From Flavobacteriales bacterium (GTDB lineage: Bacteria; Bacteroidota; Bacteroidia; NS11-12g; UBA9320), in NCBI GenBank assembly GCA_020635455.1, contig JACJZT010000006.1:62001-126000 (forward strand): a stretch of DNA of 64,000 nucleotides, read 5' to 3'. The position numbers and the translations under genes were made by a program. Shown here piece by piece: positions 60,701 to 64,000 of this stretch (positions are counted from its first letter, which is position 1; the number at the start of each line of letters is the position of its first letter). The notes under the pieces were generated by a model, which ran no database searches, was not told the DNA's origin, and worked only from the letters and a program-made list of their open reading frames with translations.

Positions 60701-62666
60701 CCGTTTCCGGTACAATACAAGCCTTCTTGAAGAGGAGCAGGTCCTGAGGATCAGGGAGCATTTTATGGTTGCCATAGAACAGGTGCTTGAAATAAGGGAT
60801 CTTAAAGTCGATCAGATCGATATTTTAAGTAGAGAAGAAAAGGCCACCTTATATGAATTTGGAAGTTCGAAGGTGGATTATCCTTCCGGCTCAACAATTC
60901 CGGAGTTGTTTACAAGGATGGTAACGGAAAAAAGGGACCAGATTGCCCTTAGTTTCCAAAATGAAACAATAAGCTATGAAGAGCTTGACAAGCGATCGAA
61001 TAAACTTGCACATTCTATCCTGACTAAAGGAGCCGGTTCAAAATACATTCCATTGTTGTTTGACCGAAGTCTGGAAATGATCGTTGCCATGCTTGCAGTA
61101 CTCAAAAGCGGGGCAGCATATCTGCCTGTAGACCCTGAGTATCCTGAAGAAAGGATTCGATATATCGTTGAAGATTCGGGCAGTAAAATAATTCTTAGCC
61201 ACAAACAACATGGTCAAAACATTAAAGGAACCTTATGTCTAAGGGTTGATCAACCGAAATCGTTCAATGAATTGCCTGACACCTTGCCGGAAATAAACAT
61301 CGGACCGGATGATCTGGCCTATGTGATTTATACCTCCGGGTCAACCGGAAATCCAAAAGGAGTGGAAATTCAGCATAAAGCTCTGATCGACCATTGTTAT
61401 GGATTAATGCATGAAACCTGCCTGAGTGATTGCAAGAACTTTGCTTTGTTTTCACCCATGGTTTTTGATGCCGGTCATGCCATCATACATACGTCCCTGA
61501 TAACAGGAGGTAATTTATTTGTTATACCTGATCAATTGATCGCTGATGCCGGGGGATTGTCTCAATACGTTGAAAGCAGCGGTATTGATTGTATAAAGAT
61601 CGTGCCTTCCTTATGGATGACTTATGCCGAAGCGGGTTATGGAATACTTGCAAATAAAGTAATGATCTTTGGTGGTGATGTATTCAGTAATGAAGTTTTG
61701 AATGAACTTAAAAAACGAAAGTATATAGGAGAAGTATACAATCATTACGGGCCAACCGAAGCTACCATCGGCAAAACCATTCACAAGGTAGATTTAAACA
61801 AAGCATACAACAGGGTTCCAATTGGTAAGCCCTTTTCAAACACCAGTTTGTACGTTCTTGATAACAGACTTAAACCGGTACCGGTTGGAGTAAATGGACA
61901 ATTATATATAGCAGGTGACGGACTTGCAAAGGGCTATCTTGGAAATAAAGAACTTACCTCAGGATTTTTTATTGAAAATCCTCTCAAACCGGGCACAAAA
62001 ATGTATAAAACCGGTGATGAGGTAAGGTGGGATAAAAATGGAGATCTATACTATATAGGCAGACTGGATGATCAGGTTAAGATACGCGGATACAGAGTAG
62101 AGACCGCAGAAATTGAAAACCAAATGAACAACTCAGGTTTGGTTGAACGTTGTTTGGTGATTGCAGGAAAAGACAAGAGAAATGTAAATCGTTTATCGGC
62201 CTATGTGATCCTGAGATCCGGCAAGGATATAGAATCAGTGAAAATTCAACTGAAGAAAAAATTACCGGACTATATGATCCCTGAATTTTGGTTTGAACTA
62301 AATGAGTTCCCCTTGAATCTGAATGGTAAGATCGACCGAAAAGCATTGCCGGATCCATATTCCCAAGATCTTTCCGAAAAAGAATTTGTACAGGCAACAA
62401 CCGAAACAGAGATGCGGCTGACTGAAATATGGAAAGACCTTCTTAATAAGGATACGATAGGCATTCATGATAATTTCTTCGAATTGGGCGGACATTCACT
62501 TCTGGTGATCCGTTTACTCGCTGCCATTAAGAAGAAATATGAAGTTCAGTTAAGCATTGCAACTTTCTTTGAACTTGGAAACATTGAGAATCTTTCGGGA
62601 TATATTGAATTGAACAGAAAAGCAGAACATGAGTCGGAAGACGACATGGAAAGTATGACATTATAA
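42732..62666 (+). CDS. Giant nonribosomal peptide synthetase, five A domains, T-C-A-T-C-A-T-E-C-A*-T-C-A-T-E-C-A-T
   Basis: 6644 residues from a TTG start; no in-frame ATG lies nearby. Carrier serines: 69, 1128, 2183, 4006, 5069, 6589. Condensation HHxxxDG-type motifs at 255 (HHIASDG), 1314 (HHISSDA), 2845 (HHLLFDG, after E so DCL type), 4193 (HHIAADG) and 5734 (HHLLFDG, DCL). Epimerisation domains have HHLATDG at 2370 and HHLVIDG at 5254, each with EGHGRE and FNYLG, and follow LGGDS carriers. A-domain YTSGSTG cores at 730, 1790, 3312, 4672 and 6200. My pocket readings (GrsA positions): DAFWLGGTFK (Val-like), DLTKIGHIGK (Asp), DATKVGEVGK and DATKIGEVGK (Asn-like), DAAKIGHIGK (Asp-like, uncertain). 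A domain 3 is interrupted between A8 and A10. The first carrier has no A domain. No thioesterase: the chain passes to the next protein. Confidence 0.98.
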   Translation: MDKRPKGIKLKTAKDLLNKIQKGVTPTGEVNYKQPDSEIQKSVYQIWQEVLGHDNFGVQDDFFSLGGNSLKGVRVVSKIIQHFRHSFELTDIFLHSNIENLSAFIEEKVKSSAESEPFHKIVRPELLPLSFGQERLWFIHQLEGSTQYHIPAVFRIKGRLNESALVNSLREMVNRHEVLRTAIRTQNGKPYQFILSENLWEPEFLDLTNQKEDLFTDELILKLVNEPFDLEKDHKIRATLLKRSKDEQWLVITLHHIASDGWSTSVILKEIELLYKVFSEPAPVLPPKIEFQYADYAVWQKDSYEKDIADKLNYWKENLEGVQPLQFPTDYTRPKVQSINGDEIEFYIPSGLKSKLEALGLQNHATLFMTLFAGFNALLNRYTGNHDLCIGTPVANRPRQEFENLIGFFVNTLALRNRIEEKDSFVSLLERVRENTLQAYLHQEVPFEKVVEATANKRELDTTPLFQVMFILQNRNDLSDAGLKDIEIEEKRFHQNTSLFDLTFSFVEHEDGLKGVVEYCTDLFKRSSVESLADHFVNLLESVTADPNASIKSLNIVGVQEEHKILHEFRGMKKEFPENATVVGLFEDQVRSNPESIAVVDEHSELSYAQLNHKVNHLAEHLLSIGAKRSSRIPVILPKSTEMMAAILAILKTGASYVPIDPSFPDQRKKFIIQDCEAELVIGEALKLQKLKLGKSVKAVDPSLIDEQRQAVLKNPSSEISALTEAYVMYTSGSTGNPKGVRVSHRNIVSLVKGIDYVSFKSSDVLLSSGSVSFDATTFEYWGMLLNGGKLILVSDDTLLNSKVLMKEIQKHRVNLMWFTAGWFNFLVNTEIELFKGLHTILVGGEKLSEPHVEKLRNYHPELSILNGYGPTENTTFSLTYPIKETAFTGSVPIGKPLSNRTVYILDEFQNIVPPGITGEIYLGGAGLSLGYLNNPELNSEKFVEVPSLRSVENRLYKTGDLGKWLEDGNVIYTGRVDQQIKIRGYRIEPGEIENAILQHPDIVQAFVNVFDAENSGKQLVAYIVKAKDISTPDKEEFISSLKKFISGKVPEFMVPVFWVSLPELPLTPNGKVDSRSLPLPDLTENISLVYQAPGTQMEEDVCKVWSRLLGLEKIGVLDNFFELGGHSLLAMTLVSDLSSELNIDLQVRDLFMNPTVQELAICLSEKSNLHRVSEIKPAIKPELIPLSFSQERLWFIDKLEGSLSYHVSAILNIKGPLNKEILEAALKRIVSRHEILRTVILEEGGKAYQTLLTSEAWKLELLDPLRTSRFIADEKGGLKSLIERPFDLSSDYMLRATLIEPDKKNCKLIVTMHHISSDASSLAVLVDELGYYYEQLSFQSTDLRPPLHLQYSDYAIWQRKYLSGEVLEQKLDYWKSKLKGVSPLKLTTDFERPAKRSNRGSQIYFYIDQSQSQKLYNLAKLENATLYMTLMAVFKVLLNKYARQRDICVGFSIANRTHKEIEDLIGFFVNTIALRTDVNEEDSFRSLLGQVKKNTLEAYENQEVPFEKVVDATVVERDISRSPLFQVMFVLVNTPEISSLKLGDTQIEVQNYEADVSKFDFSFFVKETSGGLKCSVEYSVDLFKRETIEQVAEHFRELIRSVVDNPNQKIGLLNMISAEEEKKLLKTFNLSSVKYPHELTFVDLFEKQVEKTPDSIALVYEDIRITYAELNNSANQIAHYLLSLKLGENPMIPIILESGIPRIQSILGILKSGAAYVPVDPENLLEKINFILEDVHAKIVLSNAEFSDTLKQNKKVKVLKVDEFIAGNTEMAGDPSKKPLPGDLIYVIYTSGSTGEPKGVMIEHRCIMDYLYGLDQSCNINGFGSYAFLQSIATDLGNTILFSALISGGALHLFSKQAASDAEHLIRYFDENKIDCLKIVPSHWNALKTEDRMLLPEKLLIFGGDVLRYDLVNEINAHGNACQIINHYGPTETSIGKLIFKVEPDKKYRRNIPIGKTFSNSKIYVLNRKLQLCPVGVPGELFISGDGLARGYLNNKELTDQKFIDNPFSKNKSEKLYRTGDLVQLTGKGNVIFLGRVDSQVKIRGFRIELGEIESALQDLESIKQAVVLAKEDQLLNRRLVAYVLKKEDHTATVSEIQESLQEKLPEYMIPATFVFMDSFPLTPNGKIEKRALPEPDYSSSADQYTSARNETELALTQIWQELLDLEQVGIHDNFFELGGDSIITIQLVSRARRVGIELQVDDVFTYQTIERLSALLEHRSSSDILSQNREPLTGNCGLLPVQQWFFEKDTSNRSHFNQSILLKIDKRIGVSELKGAFKQLKNQHDSLRFKYFQDDTGNWRQAYAHDENDCVYLEDLSIVQKNTLPDVLEKKCNEYQRSLQIEKAEILKVVLFKTSHEEEYNRVLFVIHHLATDGVSWRILFDDLEILLSAYLNQEKAALGPKSDSVKDWYENLGAYLNSDRLKAQLPFWRANLANRNTLPYDFLKEGVLKVKDTQNIDLILEQDLTEKLIHELPSFFHAEIGEILVSTLAIAMTEWYGKNEISIELEGHGREKIGKTDVSRTIGWFTTHYPVCLKTGEESILNNLRSVKEQLRKIPDKGLGFGVLKYLGNLSEFKDTVKPEIKFNYLGRLDNVLKESKWFKVSSESYGNLMDPETEVEEKISLICSVSEGKLRLNWTCSKIHFKPETIRSLSDRFLQTLQNIIALTEVRSAGTILKTPSDYVLGEEIEYRDLDRFLIETFNNKPRYESLEGLYRLSGLQLGMLFHELYDGGGYVNLFSCDLIQPDLVVFKKSWEYILKKHSVLRSAFYHSEFSIPVQVVYKFNGVDIEVFDYTKYTGEELENELKKFEINDKKRGFDLRTGRLLRVSLIKISADKYRMIWTSHHLLFDGWSRFIIIEEFLRAYDDLKEGKKLQFDAGFQFEEYIRYLEKIHKEDEINFWKTYLSGLTESTQFPFIITNSDRNKGLGKYKNITHHLDRSFSLRIHEFSQKNRLTLNTIVQGVWAFLLHKYCGRNNVAFGITVSGRPADLPGIEKRVGLFINTIPLHSTFNEELSVVDWLNGIITNQVNAQRYQFTPLQEIQNVSGIKGDLFDSILVFDNYPVDEAISGEDRKLKIENLKVTEQTNYPMNVTVAMGNSISVDFMINSDLIRDEFVEVVFSNFKNVLEQFILKSTDRIGSIELLSEDEHEKILDLNPKFEPDFLQQNVLERIEKQIFENPDRTAFIYGKEEISYLELKKRSDHLASYLSAKGVQKDEMVPVMIERSIDWIVSVLAIWKAGSAFVPVDIDYPEERIKFILNDINAKVLLVQKAEDAGNSVPDNVEILEVGNIADSEKDPEIKVPDANQVAYVLYTSGSTGFPKGVLVQHRNLSNYLFNKKINYLNNEQSGPATYIHFAATFDASITAMFLPLIHGRTSVISTLKGTEIFKDVNFLKHAPYDFIKLTPAHVELIGENFLKNDKPVTGRLVLGGEALFGNHLKYFAENKYNVEIINEYGPTEATVGCSIYKLNTSKPLLNFSGSVWIGKPLDHTEIFILNTEGKIQPIGLPGEICISGDSVTKGYLNLEDLTKKKFVDLTLMNGHSRKVYRTGDVGRWLPEGELEFLGRNDDQVKLRGHRIELGEIETQISNVSNIRTSKVMLVRNQEDTDGFLKAFVQIDKEKLPVLSSCIQVVNTKHELATHLTLLPNGLPHFSTGQDLSNLPDIETSRAIGDFLNNIGLNNKSVIVDLNCMDGEAEVMFSITGADPQVLSIEPHPGNLENIQANRELYQVKGKILPLVLSDRKENMCLDITSVSETKFLLEPENKSLKSFSGAYVLKPEELQAYIDFAKREQKFNVSTFTISDVIRNEKLDKIDLLSIGNKYATLSILGGIERQDWKKIQNILIESKGTDPDNKVLTDHLKLNGFEVKFIKPAQSQETGLNYTFAFKADKPSELAFDELVTRKLQQWVHPVEQIGLIKNELEQKLPSLMVPPSIVLVDRFPLTLNGKLDLKALSKIDAEIFSSLKANEEEQSGLDPLEASLVQIWKDLLELNSISIQDDFFEIGGHSLLAIRLISAIRKELNMEVSMADVFDHSTISKLALKLRSENKETFVLPAVIADNRPEHIPLSYSQERLWFIDNIEGSTQYHIPALFRIRGNLDLSALEASLKEIIDRHEVLRTVLVEKDGKVEQVIQPPDNWELIQIGVSGPESKNRSPEQVLLNLVSIPFNLSEDFMLRAHILKSGKNEYRLLVTIHHIAADGWSLSLFVKEILELYSAYSEKKTSSLDAVKIQYADYAIWQRKYLSGEFLDRKIDFWKRKLNNVPVMQFPLDYDRPVNRTTNGARSQYYFENQLLEGVKELNKKYGTTHFITLFTVFNILINRYTGQEDLCIGTPVANRNSAEYEDLIGFFVNTLAVRTRVSSDRNFDSLISECKTEVLEMFQHADVPFEKVVDAVVETRDLNRNPLYQILFSMQNNPEIPEIRYKDVEIELEEIEHKTAQLDLILNVTEQVDGFGISVEYCTDLFKPSTIDRIISHFKNILYEVIRNPKLRVSEIEMLSGQEKDQILNIFNLPVEPLDTKGPGNLVRVFEKIAFDEPEKTAIVYKDQRLTYGELNLEANRIANHLISQKIGKENYVPVCLENGPMQIIVLLGILKSGAAYVPVDPNYPEDRVRYILSDCGSKMVITAKDHAALFTVAQNLSLLLIDEEQNAIATMSSDNPETKISGDQTAYIIYTSGSTGVPKGVLASHSNLYNYIMLNKDFYLDKNTNSTGSFRHLSFTFDASLTGIFISLSSGKTIVISSGSSGEMFEDENLQNNAPYDFIKVTPSHIPLLKEKLRLKNGNLLTKRIIVGGEALTFGHVKQLKEANVNIEIFNEYGPTETTVGCAFYNFELKNSDKLTGNSVSIGKPMKNCNLYLLDKSMNLVPVGVPGEIYIAGEQVTKGYLGKPELTNEKFVKNPFNEKGKLYRSGDMAKWYEDGNLIFLGRTDDQIKHKGYRIELGEIENALQSIPAVKQSVVMLKKDSKEHGKLVCYLVPGKDFELNMVRKELAGKLPDYMLPELWKEMAEFPLTINGKIDKTALPEVDVLEQIQNKFTAAGNEIEETLCRIWGDVLDIEKVGVEDNFFDLGGDSIVVVQIVSRVRKEGFEMKISDIFSHQSISKLAVLLSVRSISESSGSEMQKPVGESGMIPVQRWFFKQNHKHPDHFNQRVLVSLIKTIDKDMLGKALDKIVEQHDGLGFRYVRKEKDVHQIYGNAKTEVYTEDLSKIDQKDLSAKVEEVSNRYQSSLNIEFGDVFKVVLMRTPETEDFNRLLVVVHHLVIDGISWRILFEDLSLLLAAALEGKDASFPQKSSTFKDWYSELEQYSKQDDLDQESKYWQRVNRSYEPLPSDMDNPRSVLMEDTETIVLDLEKELTANLLQKVPGVYHTEINEVLLAGLSQAFFQKYGLKNLNIGVEGHGREESIGKVDLSRTLGWFTSIYPVNIENEETEDEGQLLKSVKEQYRKIPGKGLGYGILKHMLNAPELNDGDPWDIMFNYLGQADTNAETSSLFNQAPENGGSNIHPQNYFSGKIHVNAMVENGVMSFKWTYSKLNYKEKSIQELTDLFKTNLSSIVSHCLGQDRIYLSKTPSDFNLGSEIDFRSFDEFLLEPHNNDQNRLLDFQSIHGLSGLQQGILYHGLFDENTGAYMVQFECEFFGLNLEAFNEAWEYVIQQHSALRSAFYADRFSIPVQCFYKKAKLPVEHIDLSEKSEEAQENEIRNYCLSDSTKAFDFSKPPLMRVALFNRGSGQYHMLWTSHHLLFDGWSLPVLMEEFLNVYDKLFLQKKIFSKPEDKFEDYLQYLESRDRKEETKYWRNYTSKLDSPTLLPFVKVSANRNAGMGTYRSEILEFTNETTGKVRNFAKKNRVTVNTIIQGVWSVLLHKYTGQDRISFGVIVSGRPDDLSNVENRVGMFINTLPLVSELNEDTSVSEWLWNLQSEQVNSRKYQYSALHEIQAMTGIQGDLFDSILVFENFPVSKIVAEQNWSLKVEEVKITEQTNYPITLTVSDTETLKIRFRYNTSLLEEEQVLRIREHFMVAIEQVLEIRDLKVDQIDILSREEKATLYEFGSSKVDYPSGSTIPELFTRMVTEKRDQIALSFQNETISYEELDKRSNKLAHSILTKGAGSKYIPLLFDRSLEMIVAMLAVLKSGAAYLPVDPEYPEERIRYIVEDSGSKIILSHKQHGQNIKGTLCLRVDQPKSFNELPDTLPEINIGPDDLAYVIYTSGSTGNPKGVEIQHKALIDHCYGLMHETCLSDCKNFALFSPMVFDAGHAIIHTSLITGGNLFVIPDQLIADAGGLSQYVESSGIDCIKIVPSLWMTYAEAGYGILANKVMIFGGDVFSNEVLNELKKRKYIGEVYNHYGPTEATIGKTIHKVDLNKAYNRVPIGKPFSNTSLYVLDNRLKPVPVGVNGQLYIAGDGLAKGYLGNKELTSGFFIENPLKPGTKMYKTGDEVRWDKNGDLYYIGRLDDQVKIRGYRVETAEIENQMNNSGLVERCLVIAGKDKRNVNRLSAYVILRSGKDIESVKIQLKKKLPDYMIPEFWFELNEFPLNLNGKIDRKALPDPYSQDLSEKEFVQATTETEMRLTEIWKDLLNKDTIGIHDNFFELGGHSLLVIRLLAAIKKKYEVQLSIATFFELGNIENLSGYIELNRKAEHESEDDMESMTL
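53580..54461 (+). other. Methyltransferase-like insertion inside NRPS A domain 3
   Basis: Residues of about 3617-3910. The distance from the A8 motif (RGHRIELGEIE, 3573) to the A10 Lys (3946) is 373 residues, against 88 in A domain 1. The inserted part starts near LPNGLPHFSTG, passes VIVDLNCMDGEAEV and LSIEPHPGNLENIQANRELY, and ends after IDLLSIGNKYATLSILGGI and RQDWKKIQNILIES. Block order matches FkbM-type methyltransferase domains of other NRPSs (DVGANxG, FEP, IDLLKIDxE, DWxKI), but the glycine motif and the KIDxE acidic residues are lost. It is probably inactive or repurposed. Confidence 0.75.
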
Positions 62667-62669
62667 AAA

Positions 62670-64000
62670 ATGGTAAATTTTAATTTAGCAGAAACAGTAA
62701 AGTTACTGAATAAGGCGGCCAAACAAGGCGTTTCCATTGCTTACTCACAAGGTGAACTTTCCATCAAGTTTCAGAAAGGAAAAAACATTGATAAATTGCT
62801 TTTGGATGAACTAAAGGCAAATAAAACCTCCTTGGTAAGGTATTTTGAAGAACATGCATCTGAAAAACGTAAAGAGAGTGAAAAGCCACCTTTGAACCGC
62901 TTTGACAGAACGGCGATCTCAAAAATACCTATGTCTTTTTCTCAGGAGCGATTGTGGTTTCTGGATAAGCTGGAAGGAAGTCTTTCATATCACTTACCGA
63001 CGGTCATCAAACTTGAAGGCGACCTGAATATTGAGGCACTTGAAACGTCCTTGAGACTTATTGTAAAAAGACATGAAGTATTAAGAACCGTCATAATTGA
63101 AGAAGATGGGAACGGGTATCAGAAGCCTGTTAGTGAAAAATCGTGGAAACTTGAGTACAATAAGGAAGTCAAATTCAGATTCGGCAGTGAAGAGCTGGAG
63201 TCATTGATCCGTAAACTAATTACACGACCTTTTGACCTTGCAAAGGATTATATGTTGCGCGCCACATTGATCCCGCTTGAATCAGGTGAATATTATCTCG
63301 TTGCCACCATGCATCACATTGCCTCCGATGCCTGGTCTACATCCATACTGGTTAAAGAAGTTGCAGGATTGTACGGAAGCATTTCGCTCAATAAAGAACC
63401 GGAAATAGAAGAATTGGACCTACAATATGCCGATTTTGCTGTTTGGCAGAAAAGTTATTTATCTGAGGAAATACTTCAAAAGAAACTTCAATATTGGAAA
63501 ACCAAACTTGAAGGAGTTTCGAACCTCGAACTGCCTTTGGATTTTAAACGCCCTCCTACTCAAAGCCATTCCGGTGAGCGGTTTAGGTTTGATATCGATA
63601 AACAAACAAGGGATGGACTCGTTGAATTAAGTCAAAAGCAAGGCACGACCTTATTTATGACCTTGTTGGCTGCATTTAATGTATTGCTTGCCAAATACAG
63701 CAGGCAGGATGATATTGCAGTGGGTTCTTCAATGGCCAGCCGAGAAGATGCCGACCTTGAAAATCTGATCGGGTTTTTCGTTAACACTCTAACCTTCAGA
63801 ACTGACGTTAAACCGGAAAAAAGATTTACCGACCTTCTCAGGGAGGTAAAACAAACCACACTGGATGCATATGAACACCAGGATGTTCCCTTTGAACGGG
63901 TAGTAGATGTGGTAAAACAAGAAAGGGATCCAAGCAGGAGTCCATTGTTCCAGGCGATGCTGGTTCTTGCAAATACACCACCTGTTGAGCAACTGAAACT
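62670..64000 (+). CDS. Nonribosomal peptide synthetase, N-terminal part (docking domain and condensation domain)
   Basis: Partial gene, 443 complete codons, open to the right edge. It starts three bases after the previous stop, so translation is probably coupled. Residues of about 1-60 (NFNLAETVKLLNKAAKQGVS, KFQKGKNIDKLLLDELKANK) resemble the TubC N-terminal docking domain that binds the C terminus of the preceding synthetase. The condensation domain begins IPMSFSQERLWFLDKLEG at about 87, has HHIASDA at 215-221 (Gly replaced by Ala), IGFFVNTL near 370 and DVPFERVVDVV. It should accept the peptide from the last carrier (Ser6589) of the upstream protein. Downstream A, T and release domains lie outside the window. 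Confidence 0.96.
   Translation, partial: MVNFNLAETVKLLNKAAKQGVSIAYSQGELSIKFQKGKNIDKLLLDELKANKTSLVRYFEEHASEKRKESEKPPLNRFDRTAISKIPMSFSQERLWFLDKLEGSLSYHLPTVIKLEGDLNIEALETSLRLIVKRHEVLRTVIIEEDGNGYQKPVSEKSWKLEYNKEVKFRFGSEELESLIRKLITRPFDLAKDYMLRATLIPLESGEYYLVATMHHIASDAWSTSILVKEVAGLYGSISLNKEPEIEELDLQYADFAVWQKSYLSEEILQKKLQYWKTKLEGVSNLELPLDFKRPPTQSHSGERFRFDIDKQTRDGLVELSQKQGTTLFMTLLAAFNVLLAKYSRQDDIAVGSSMASREDADLENLIGFFVNTLTFRTDVKPEKRFTDLLREVKQTTLDAYEHQDVPFERVVDVVKQERDPSRSPLFQAMLVLANTPPVEQLK

Overview
The window looks like chromosome of a member of the Bacteroidota. The signs are a type IX secretion (T9SS) sorting domain at the end of one secreted protein, a UpxY-type NusG paralogue heading a polysaccharide operon, several copies of the Bacteroidota -7 promoter element TAnnTTTG, Ala-Gln signal-peptide ends, and AT-rich DNA with few Shine-Dalgarno sites. 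I cannot name a genus. I saw no rRNA, tRNA, CRISPR array, insertion sequence or integrase.

Layout. (1) 1-17.4 kb, minus strand: one long surface-polysaccharide operon read right to left. It runs: winged-helix regulator, UpxY antiterminator, Wza-like export lipoprotein, Wzc-like tyrosine kinase with a Gly-Tyr tail, UDP-sugar dehydrogenase, UDP-glucuronate-type epimerase, GT2, a polytopic membrane protein, methyltransferase, Wzx-like flippase, second methyltransferase, Gfo/Idh oxidoreductase, hexapeptide acetyltransferase, DegT aminotransferase, formyltransferase, epimerase, and a second DegT aminotransferase cut by the window edge. The dehydrogenase, oxidoreductase, aminotransferase and acetyltransferase together match the WbpA/B/E/D logic for a 2,3-diacetamido uronic acid. 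(2) 17.6-25.9 kb: three tandem POT peptide transporters and a dipeptidyl peptidase IV (minus), then proline dehydrogenase (plus); this is a peptide and proline scavenging block.

(3) 26-30.1 kb: an accessory island. An XRE regulator diverges from a secreted Cys-rich small protein, with a perfect 14-bp palindrome between them. An intrinsic terminator follows the small protein, then a TlpA-like thioredoxin and two paralogous secreted proteins of a family I do not recognise. (4) 30.1-38.2 kb: housekeeping and transport genes: DUF1761 protein, T9SS cargo protein, KirBac potassium channel, small lipoprotein, dicarboxylate/glutamate symporter, DUF2007 protein, P1/DmpA peptidase, alpha/beta hydrolase, PhnB-like VOC protein. 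(5) 38.3-42.4 kb, minus: a three-gene membrane glycosyltransferase operon.

(6) 42.7-64 kb, plus: a nonribosomal peptide synthetase locus. The first protein (6644 aa) reads T-C-A-T-C-A-T-E-C-A*-T-C-A-T-E-C-A-T. It starts with a carrier domain that has no adenylation domain of its own and carries five A domains. A* is interrupted by about 290 residues that resemble an FkbM-type methyltransferase whose SAM-binding motifs have decayed. The second protein begins 4 nt later with a TubC-like docking domain and a condensation domain and runs off the window. My reading of the specificity pockets gives Val, then four Lys278-type pockets (Asp, two Asn-like, one Asp-like), with D-residues at positions 2 and 4. 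That is an acidic/amide-rich peptide I cannot match to a known product. No thioesterase or product-export gene is visible, so the cluster continues to the right.
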